Below are positions 17,903-24,052 of a stretch of DNA of 64,000 nt, in pieces. A model generated the notes under the pieces. The model was not told the origin of the DNA. It was given only the letters and a program-made list of their open reading frames with translations, and did no database searches. Both the position numbers and the translations under genes were made by a program. Position 1 is the first letter of the stretch. Every line of letters begins with the position of its first letter. This DNA is from Planktothrix agardhii NIES-204. Lineage in GTDB: Bacteria > Cyanobacteriota > Cyanobacteriia > Cyanobacteriales > Microcoleaceae. The stretch spans positions 3,055,501-3,119,500 of the forward strand of contig AP017991.1 of assembly GCA_003609755.1 (NCBI GenBank), given 5' to 3'.

Positions 17903-17986
17903 ATGTTTCTATTCTTATCTAAACTTTTACCCCTATTTATTTATCCCTTGGGATTAGGAGTTTATCGGTTGCGAGGTTGGTTGTAG
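17903..17986 (+). pseudogene. N-terminal scrap of a DUF218 (ElyC/YdcF-like) gene
   Basis: The 27-codon frame reads MFLFLSKLLPLFIYPLG and then LGVYRLRGWL before TAG. The first 18 residues match the typical membrane N-terminus of DUF218 proteins, such as ElyC. The remainder of the gene is absent and the next bases are dispersed repeats. Confidence 0.45.
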
Positions 17987-17987
17987 G

Positions 17988-18078
17988 GAATTATGAATTA
18001 CGAATTACGAATAGGGAATGGGTAATAAATCAATTCTTACACTGATGACTGATAACTGATGACTGATAACTGATTCCT
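17988..18078. repeat. Mixed short intergenic repeats
   Basis: GAATTACGAATTACGAAT is followed by GGGAATGGGTAATAAA, and then by tandem TGATGACTGATAAC units (about 18042-18074). Variants of these modules recur at 17277, 31590-31676, 46999-47036, 50494, 52953-53010 and 59810-59880. They form a recurring family of intergenic filler in this genome. Confidence 0.75.
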
Positions 18079-18120
18079 GTGTTAAGGTAAAAGCATTCCT
18101 TAATCTAGGATTGTGTAATC

Positions 18121-18345
18121 ATGCCATTTGAATGGGAACAGACTGTTAAACAACCCGATCACGCTGTGGTGGCTGCGCTCCAAGCTCATCAACTTACGCG
18201 GGAATTCCATCAAGAAGTTGAATATCGGGATGAATTTGCTCAATATTGTTCCTGGTATTATCAAACCGCCGCACGCCACCGTCAAGAAATCGAAAAAATG
18301 CGAGGAGATATTAATATTTTAGGTTGGTTTTTGGGAAGAAAATAG
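18121..18345 (+). CDS. Conserved small cyanobacterial protein
   Basis: A 74-residue soluble protein beginning MPFEWEQTVKQPDHAVV and ending LGWFLGRK, rich in Gln, His and aromatic residues and predicted largely helical. It looks like a compact conserved cyanobacterial protein, but no function is known to me. It is monocistronic, with a downstream repeat-rich spacer. Confidence 0.65.
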   Translation: MPFEWEQTVKQPDHAVVAALQAHQLTREFHQEVEYRDEFAQYCSWYYQTAARHRQEIEKMRGDINILGWFLGRK

Positions 18346-18391
18346 GAGACTAGGAGAAATTATTTATCTAATATTCTCCTAGCTTCTCAAA

Positions 18392-18616
18392 CTATTCTAT
18401 CAATTCTAACTCGTCTTCTCGGAAATGGGCCTTGAATTTATTGCCAAAATCCACAACAATAGGCAAATTCGGGCTTAGGGGTCTTCCCTGCCAATCAGTA
18501 ATCACAGATACAACATTCCCCTTCAATCCCTTAGTCTCAAATGTCTGATTCCGATGTTTGGGATGGACATAAACGACAACAGATGTTTTAACCGAAACGC
18601 GATCGCCAGCCTTCAT
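18392..18616 (-). CDS. ftrV: Ferredoxin-thioredoxin reductase variable subunit
   Basis: FtrV is the small structural partner of the catalytic FTR subunit, which reduces thioredoxin with photosynthetic ferredoxin. The 74-residue SH3-like protein shows the family pattern MKAGDRVSVKTSVVVY, HPKHRNQTFETKG and FKAHFREDELELIE. The catalytic subunit ftrC is not in the window, which is usual. Confidence 0.92.
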   Translation of the reverse strand: MKAGDRVSVKTSVVVYVHPKHRNQTFETKGLKGNVVSVITDWQGRPLSPNLPIVVDFGNKFKAHFREDELELIE

Positions 18617-18806
18617 AAATTGTAACCTAGTATTTCCTCTCTAACTCCCCGGTAATAGCACCTGTAAGTGTCACTGGCACTCTTATCAGACAGTCTTTCC
18701 ATATTTGCACAAAATCGCCACAAAACTCGCAGTGGCACAGGAAAATTTTGTTCTGGATTTAGCCGGAGAATCTGATCTTGACCGTGAAGAAGAAAGAATA
18801 TACCCT

Positions 18807-19088
18807 TCAAATCCAATCTTCTTGATCGTTTTTTTTGCCTCTATAAATTTGACCTGTGGCGTGAATTTGGCGAGTTTTTTCAAATAAAGTTTCGTCGGTA
18901 TATCCCCAGGTTTGTAAGATTCTTTCTAAATCGCTTTGAATATCCTTTGCACCCGGAAAACCTCGATAGCGAATTTTTAAACGGGCTAATTCTACTAGAT
19001 TATAGTCCGTTGCTTCTTGCTCTAAAAGACTCAGAACAATCTTTCGATCAGTATTGTATTGAGGATGTTTTTGTTCTTGAGTTGTCAT
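18807..19088 (-). CDS. DUF3288 family protein
   Basis: The 93-residue protein (HPQYNTDRKIVLSLL, ARLKIRYRGFPGAKDIQSDL, then HATGQIYRGK) matches the DUF3288 family of cyanobacteria, from memory. Function is unknown. The 190 bases between it and ftrV on the same strand contain an open frame of doubtful composition, and I see no credible gene there. Confidence 0.8.
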   Translation of the reverse strand: MTTQEQKHPQYNTDRKIVLSLLEQEATDYNLVELARLKIRYRGFPGAKDIQSDLERILQTWGYTDETLFEKTRQIHATGQIYRGKKNDQEDWI

Positions 19089-19191
19089 AACTAGCGATCG
19101 CTTACCCGATTCTTGATCACAAGATTTATCCCTTTTATTATAACACTATTACAGGACTCAAAAGCAATCTAGGGAAAGTTTGTCTTTTTTA

Positions 19192-19239
19192 CCGGATCAA
19201 TTTCATTCAACTTGTATTAGAGAATGGACACTCTAATAC
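19192..19239 (+). promoter_or_regulatory. Promoter region of the RGSGR peptide gene with CCGGATCA box and inverted repeat
   Basis: CCGGATCA at 19192-19199 lies exactly 59 bases before the ATG at 19251. A TTGTATT segment (19212-19218) is -10-like, about 20 bases downstream. A perfect 9-bp inverted repeat, GTATTAGAG (19214-19222) and CTCTAATAC (19231-19239), overlaps the presumed -10 and transcription start, so it could be an operator. The box resembles the DIF1-type TCCGGA element described for HetR-dependent promoters in Anabaena, but differs at its first base (ACCGGA). Confidence 0.5.
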
Positions 19240-19250
19240 GGACAACTCTT

Positions 19251-19430
19251 ATGCGAATCTACAGCACCATTTTATTATCGACTTTGTTAGTCTCTGTCAT
19301 GACTCGTCATGCTTTTAATCCTATTAACGTTAATTTATCTTCAAAAAGTGAAGTTGTGGCTTTTCTTGCAACTGAAACCAGCACAGATATTGACACACAA
19401 GGACTTCCTCATAGGGGAAGTGGACGTTAA
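19251..19430 (+). CDS. patX: PatX/PatS-like peptide precursor ending in RGSGR
   Basis: The 59-residue product has a hydrophobic N-terminal signal (MRIYSTILLSTLLVSVM), a variable middle, and the exact C-terminus LPHRGSGR before TAA. RGSGR is the active pentapeptide of PatS and HetN, which inhibits HetR. PatX is the family of small secreted RG(S/T)GR precursors described in filamentous cyanobacteria, including non-heterocystous ones. An upstream in-frame ATG at 19224 would place the inverted repeat inside the coding region, so 19251 is preferred. The spacing to the promoter box, shared with the next gene, supports this start. A strong terminator follows. hetR is not in the window. Confidence 0.8.
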   Translation: MRIYSTILLSTLLVSVMTRHAFNPINVNLSSKSEVVAFLATETSTDIDTQGLPHRGSGR

Positions 19431-19452
19431 TTATCATGATTAAAACTACAGA

Positions 19453-19522
19453 GGAGTGAGTCAAGAAAAAATAGAATCATATCTATATATTTCTTGGAAC
19501 TTGAGACTCACTCCATTTTTTT
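19453..19522 (+). terminator. Strong intrinsic terminator after the RGSGR gene
   Basis: GGAGTGAGTC (19453-19462) pairs with GACTCACTCC (19505-19514). The stem is extended inward by AAGAAA/TTTCTT, and it is followed by ATTTTTTTTACC. It separates the two peptide genes into independent transcription units. Confidence 0.85.
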
Positions 19523-19561
19523 TACCTTTGATAAGGGAATGATCAATCAGGATTTTATTGA

Positions 19562-19595
19562 TGATCCGGATCAGTAATTAAAGCATTGGTATTCA
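19562..19595 (+). promoter_or_regulatory. Promoter region of the second peptide gene with TGATCCGGATCA palindrome
   Basis: TGATCCGGATCA (19562-19573) is a perfect 12-base palindrome containing TCCGGA. Its CCGGATCA half starts at 19566, exactly 59 bases before the ATG at 19625. TTGGTATTCA near 19586-19595 could serve as an extended -10. The layout copies that of the upstream peptide gene. Confidence 0.5.
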
Positions 19596-19624
19596 GGAAT
19601 AGTCGTCCCAATACTCAGCCAAAA

Positions 19625-19861
19625 ATGTCTAACTTTATTACCGTCTTAATGATCAGTACCATTGTGGGTTTGCCTCAGAGTTTTGACCCTCAACCTCAAA
19701 TTATGCAACAGCGTGATCCAGAACAAATTCAATCTTCCCAGTCCGGATCAGTCTTCATATCTCTGAACCCCGATCCCATAAAAGTTACACACCACAACTA
19801 TAATGATCAAAATACCAATGATATTTCTCCTAAACGCGGTGATGGACGGCGGGAAAACTGA
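19625..19861 (+). CDS. Second PatX-like peptide precursor carrying RGDGR
   Basis: The 78-residue product from the ATG at 19625 has an N-terminal signal-like segment (MSNFITVLMISTIVGLPQSF), a polar middle rich in Gln, Asp and Asn, and the end ISPKRGDGRREN. RGDGR differs from the HetR-inhibiting RGSGR at one position and is followed by four extra residues. Size, layout, position and promoter spacing match the gene just upstream, so it is probably a diverged tandem paralogue. A TTG at 19586 would add 13 residues of unlikely composition. Whether the product is processed and active is unknown. Confidence 0.6.
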   Translation: MSNFITVLMISTIVGLPQSFDPQPQIMQQRDPEQIQSSQSGSVFISLNPDPIKVTHHNYNDQNTNDISPKRGDGRREN

Positions 19862-19872
19862 TCACCGAGTGA

Positions 19873-19928
19873 GAGAATTTGTCCGCGACGCAAGCCCACC
19901 CCTGAAGGGGTGGGAGTATCAAATTCTC
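19873..19928. repeat. Nested palindrome, IS200/IS605-end-like
   Basis: The outer arms GAGAATTTG (19873-19881) and CAAATTCTC (19920-19928) enclose a perfect hairpin, CCCACCCC (19895-19902) and GGGGTGGG (19907-19914), with loop TGAA. The sequence next to the hairpin (GCAAG before, AGTATC after) resembles the imperfect-palindrome ends of IS200/IS605 elements. It lies between two convergent genes and overlaps the last bases of tldD, so it can also terminate both. Confidence 0.65.
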
Positions 19929-21327
19929 AATCTATTGCTTCCCCTCCGACAACGACATTGCTAAGGCGTAAACTAGGGCCTCCGCAACCAACAGGTAAAC
20001 CATTTTGTCCTCCCTTTCCACAACCCCCCGATTCATCCCAATAAAAGTCATCACCAATCGCTTCGATATCTGCTAGGGTGGTAAAAACATTTCCCGATAA
20101 AGTCACATCTCTAACAGGTTCTTCTAGTTTGCCATTTCTAATCATCCAGGCTTCTCCCGCAGTGAATGTAAACATTTCACCATTGGTCATTCCCCCCAAC
20201 CAATTGCGAGCATAAACCCCTTCTTTAATATCACTTAATAAGTCCTCAACGGCAGTATCACCCCGTTCGATCCAGGTATTTGTCATTCTAACTAAGGGCG
20301 GAAAATGATAATTCAAACAACGGGCATTTCCGGTGGGGACTTCTCCTAATTTACCTGCGGTTTCACGGGAATGAAGGCGACCAACTAAGGCCCCATCTCG
20401 GATCAGTTGGGTGGTGGTTGCTGGAGTTCCTTCATCATCATAAAAATAGCTTCCCCGATGTCCGGTCGGGGCTGCACCATCAAAGATTTGCAGATTTTTC
20501 GGGCCAAATTGACGGCCCAAGGTCATAACTTCTAATAAATCAGGATTTTCGTAGGTCATATCCGCTTCTGACAAATGACCGAAGGCTTCATGGACAAATA
20601 AACCCGACAAAATGGGGTCAATCACAACGGTATAAACATTCCCCTTAACGGGGGGAAGGGCTAGGGAATTCACCGCCCGCAACGCTGCACTACGAACCTG
20701 CTGATCGAGATTTGTCAGGTCTTGGTATGCTTTGCGGGAACCTGTGGTTTCCCGTCCAGTTTGTACGGTTTCCCCATTTCTGGCTGTGGCTGCAAAACGC
20801 ATTTCCATATCGACCCAAGATTGTTCTAATAGAGTTCCTTCGGAGGTGATCAGAATTATTCTTTGGGTACTATCGTTGTAGCGGACGGAAATAGTGGCAA
20901 TACAGGGGTCAACACTGCGAAGAATTTGGCCGTAGCGATCGCATAATTCTTTTTTTTCAGCTAAGGGAATTTGACGGGGATCGGTTCCAGTTAGGGGTAA
21001 GTTACAGCTATCTTGAATAATCGGAATTGGAGCGAGAATAGTTGTTTCTGTACCAATAAGTTTGGCGGCGGTGATAGCTTCACCAATGCGATCTTCTAGG
21101 GTTGAGAGGCGATTAAAACTAGAAAATCCCCATCCGCCTCGATAGCAAGCCCGAACTTGACCGCCGATGGAAAGTCCTTCACTCAAGGTTTCAATTCGAT
21201 CTCCGCGTAATAATATATCTGTTTCTTCGGCTTCTTCCAGACGAATGGCTAAATAATCAACTTGGGACTGGTAACGCCCCATTAAATCGGCCAACAGATT
21301 CTTCACATCAGCAAGCAAGCTAGGCAT
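19927..21327 (-). CDS. tldD: TldD-type metalloprotease
   Basis: TldD, with TldE/PmbA, degrades or matures small peptides such as microcins and antitoxins. The 466-residue product from the ATG at 21327 has the zinc motif HEAFGH (about residue 243) followed by LSEADM. It also has the glycine-rich C-terminal region GGCGKGGQNGLPVGCGGP that is typical of TldD. A GTG at 21381 would add 18 residues that fall inside a MITE-like repeat, so it was rejected. Its position beside peptide-precursor genes is notable but may be chance. Confidence 0.9.
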   Translation of the reverse strand: MPSLLADVKNLLADLMGRYQSQVDYLAIRLEEAEETDILLRGDRIETLSEGLSIGGQVRACYRGGWGFSSFNRLSTLEDRIGEAITAAKLIGTETTILAPIPIIQDSCNLPLTGTDPRQIPLAEKKELCDRYGQILRSVDPCIATISVRYNDSTQRIILITSEGTLLEQSWVDMEMRFAATARNGETVQTGRETTGSRKAYQDLTNLDQQVRSAALRAVNSLALPPVKGNVYTVVIDPILSGLFVHEAFGHLSEADMTYENPDLLEVMTLGRQFGPKNLQIFDGAAPTGHRGSYFYDDEGTPATTTQLIRDGALVGRLHSRETAGKLGEVPTGNARCLNYHFPPLVRMTNTWIERGDTAVEDLLSDIKEGVYARNWLGGMTNGEMFTFTAGEAWMIRNGKLEEPVRDVTLSGNVFTTLADIEAIGDDFYWDESGGCGKGGQNGLPVGCGGPSLRLSNVVVGGEAID

Positions 21328-21368
21328 AGGGGTCGGCAAGGTTGACTGTATTTCCCTATTTTGCCTTA

Positions 21369-21505
21369 TAAGTAGTTGCACAAAATAAATTACCTAGTTG
21401 AGAGAGGGAACACCGGAACAGCCCCCCCCAAACCCCCGTGCACGGGGGGTTTGGGGGGGAGGGAACAGGGTAGAGGATGTGTAATTAATTTTGTTTAGGT
21501 ACTTA
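21369..21505. mobile_element. MITE-like element, copy 1
   Basis: The 137-base element begins TAAGTAGTTGCACAAAATAA and ends TTTTGTTTAGGTACTTA, so it has imperfect terminal inverted repeats of about 25 bases. The centre is a G/C hairpin around CCCCCGTGCACGGGGGG. The reverse complement of copy 2 (23915-24050) matches it almost base for base. It contains no coding capacity. It sits 42 bases upstream of the tldD start. Confidence 0.85.
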
Positions 21506-21631
21506 TTCGGATATTGAAGATTGACACCCAAGGATGGAGATAATTTTTCCCCTTCTTTCCCTGCTCCCCTACTTCCCCCTGCTCCCGTTAGCCGTTAAAG
21601 TTATATGTGATACCTTCATTGCACTGTCCTA

Positions 21632-23827
21632 ATGTCCGTGAATCCGAATCAATTCTCTGATCCCTCTACCGCAATACAGCCTGATAGTCCCCAAGGGTGG
21701 ACACAATTGGCGGAAACTTACTATGTTCAGAAATTGTATTCTGAGGCGATCGCAGCCTGCCAAAACGCGATCGCCCTTGAGCCGAATGAGCCATTAGCCT
21801 ATGTGACCATGGGGAATATTTATCAAGCCCAGGGTCAAATACAAGAGGCGATTCGATCCTATCAACAAGCATTAGCAATTAACCCGAATTTACCCCAAGC
21901 CCATGTTAATTTGGGGAGTATGTTTTACCGACAAGGACAACTGGAATCCGCGATTAATAGTTATCGCCAAGCGGTGAATTTACAGCCGGATTTAGCTGCC
22001 GTCCATTGGAATTTGGCGCAGGTTTTAAAACACTTAGGACAGGACGGGGAAGCCCAGATTTCAGAGCAACGGGCTTTAGCTTTGAATCCCCAATTGGGAG
22101 GGGCGGATGTTCTATTTAATCAAGGGAATCAATTAGCGCTCCAAGGCAAGGTTGAAGAAGCGATCGCCCTCTGGCAAAAAGTTGTGGAGTTGAAGCCAGA
22201 TTTTGCTGAAGCCTATGGTCAAATGGGGATGGTTTTACGACATCAGGGAAAATATAAAGAGGCAATTCCTTTATTACAAAAAGCAATTGAAATTAAACCT
22301 AATTTACCCCTAGCCCATCAACATTTATGTGGCATTTATCGCGATAGTAGTAATTTAGCTGCTGCCCGTAAAGCGGTGGATCGCTATATCGAATGTTGTC
22401 ATGAAATTGACCCGATTATGGCAGCAATTTATGGGATTAGCACCTATCAGGTATCGGGATTAAACCATATCGCTAAGGATCGGTTTTTAAAGTTAGAATC
22501 TCAACTTTATTCTAAATTAGATCGGACGACTTTAGTAGAAATTAAATCCCTGTATTCTAATTTACTCTTTAGTATGCCCTATTTAAGAGATGATTTGGAT
22601 AAAAACATTAAGCTCCATCATCGAATTACTAAAAAATATATTGAGAAAATTCTCAAGCCTAAATATCAATCAATTTCCGATACTATTCCCGCTACATTTC
22701 CCAATTCTCCGTTAATAATTGGCATTTTATCTAGCCATTTTAATCGTCATTCGGTGGGTTGGTGTAGTTTGGATGTTTTACGCGAATTATCAAATTTACC
22801 CGTTAAGCTCTATCTTTATTGTACTGATCGCCTCCAGGCGGATGATCGTACCCCATTATTTGAAGCGATCGCAAATAAGTTTTTTATTCCTAAACACTAT
22901 CCCAATGGATTACCCACACCGGAAGAAATTATTCAAGAAATTACTAATGATCAAATTGATATTATTTTAGATTTAGATGCGTTAAGTTTACCTATTCACA
23001 GCGATATTTTTTATTACAAACCTGCCCCTATTTGTATTTCTTGGCTGGGGTTTGATGCCTTGCAAGTCTCCAATCAAACTTATTTTTTAGGGGATGAATA
23101 TACCCATCCCAAAGGGACGGAAAAATACTACACGGAACAATTATTAAAAATGCCGCAGTCTTTTATGGCGGTTTCTGGGTTTGAGCGAGTTGAAACTAAT
23201 CCGATTCAATTGCGACAAACCTATCGAATTAGTTCGGATCAAATTGTTTATTTATGTGTGGCGTCGGGTCGGAAATTCAATGTGGAATTAGTCAAGGCTC
23301 AAGTCGAAATTCTTAAACAAGTTCCCGATAGTATTTTAATTTATAAGGGTTTAGCGGATCAAGATGTGGTAATTTCAACCTATCGTCAAGTTTGTGATGG
23401 GTTGGGTGTGGGGAAACATCGGATTAAATTTCTCCCCCGTTTTTCCAGGGAAGAAGAACACCGTCAAGTGTATGGGATTGCGGATGTTTTCTTGGATTCC
23501 TACCCCTATAATGGTGGAACTCATACTTTGGAAGCGCTCTGGTTTAATGTTCCTGTGGTGACTTATAAAGGGGAACAATTTTTATCGCGGATGGGTTATT
23601 CTTTTTTACAAGGATTATCAATTGAAGAAGGAATTTCTGAGTCTTGGAAGGACTATATTAACTGGGGGGTGCGTTTAGGTCAGGATCAGGTTTTGAGAAC
23701 TTTAGTTCAAGAAAAATTGATTAAATCTAAGCAATCTGAATCTTTGGTTCCTCTATGGAATCCTCAACAATTTGCTCAAAATTTATATGGGATTTTCCAA
23801 CAATTAATTAAGCAGAAAACTGCCTAG
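21632..23827 (+). CDS. TPR protein with SPINDLY/O-GlcNAc-transferase-like (GT41) domain
   Basis: The 731-residue protein opens with about six tetratricopeptide repeats (residues 24-260; LAETYYVQKLYSEAIAACQ, MGNIYQAQGQIQEAIRSYQ and so on). A linker and a GT41-like glycosyltransferase half follow (about 345-725), with SSHFNRHSVGW, FLPRFSREEEHRQVYGIADVFLDSYPYNGG (in pieces) and ALWFNVPVVTYKG. Such proteins transfer sugars to protein Ser/Thr or Asn residues, or act in surface glycosylation. Substrate is unknown. It stands alone between two inverted MITE copies. Confidence 0.87.
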   Translation: MSVNPNQFSDPSTAIQPDSPQGWTQLAETYYVQKLYSEAIAACQNAIALEPNEPLAYVTMGNIYQAQGQIQEAIRSYQQALAINPNLPQAHVNLGSMFYRQGQLESAINSYRQAVNLQPDLAAVHWNLAQVLKHLGQDGEAQISEQRALALNPQLGGADVLFNQGNQLALQGKVEEAIALWQKVVELKPDFAEAYGQMGMVLRHQGKYKEAIPLLQKAIEIKPNLPLAHQHLCGIYRDSSNLAAARKAVDRYIECCHEIDPIMAAIYGISTYQVSGLNHIAKDRFLKLESQLYSKLDRTTLVEIKSLYSNLLFSMPYLRDDLDKNIKLHHRITKKYIEKILKPKYQSISDTIPATFPNSPLIIGILSSHFNRHSVGWCSLDVLRELSNLPVKLYLYCTDRLQADDRTPLFEAIANKFFIPKHYPNGLPTPEEIIQEITNDQIDIILDLDALSLPIHSDIFYYKPAPICISWLGFDALQVSNQTYFLGDEYTHPKGTEKYYTEQLLKMPQSFMAVSGFERVETNPIQLRQTYRISSDQIVYLCVASGRKFNVELVKAQVEILKQVPDSILIYKGLADQDVVISTYRQVCDGLGVGKHRIKFLPRFSREEEHRQVYGIADVFLDSYPYNGGTHTLEALWFNVPVVTYKGEQFLSRMGYSFLQGLSIEEGISESWKDYINWGVRLGQDQVLRTLVQEKLIKSKQSESLVPLWNPQQFAQNLYGIFQQLIKQKTA

Positions 23828-23914
23828 ATATGGGGGGAATTGATGAATTCCTCCGAAGGATTGTAAATAATTGAAACGTTCTCTTGTTTATCCGTATTCA
23901 ACAGAATAAATATT

Positions 23915-24050
23915 TAAGTACCTAAACAAAATTAATTACACATCCTCTACCCTGTTCCCTCCCCCCCTAGCCCCCCGTGCACGGGGGGCTAGGGGGGCTG
24001 TTCTGGTGTTCCCTCTCTCAACTAGGTAATTTATTTTGTGCAATTACTTA
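23915..24050. mobile_element. MITE-like element, copy 2 (inverted)
   Basis: The 136-base element begins TAAGTACCTAAACAAAATTA and ends TTTTGTGCAATTACTTA. It is the reverse complement of copy 1, with only a few differences concentrated in the central hairpin loop sides (CTAG versus AAAC). The central palindrome CCCCCCGTGCACGGGGGG is at 23971-23988. It ends two bases before the stop codon of the trypsin/WD40 gene and may terminate both convergent genes. Confidence 0.85.
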
Positions 24051-24052
24051 GA

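Noticed and set aside
18613-18816. Reverse open frame between ftrV and the DUF3288 gene
   Set aside because: It overlaps both neighbours by a few bases, but its composition is not convincing and a second frame covers the same bases.
21328-21381. Longer tldD start at a GTG
   Set aside because: The extra codons fall partly in a MITE-like repeat and the ATG at 21327 fits the family start.
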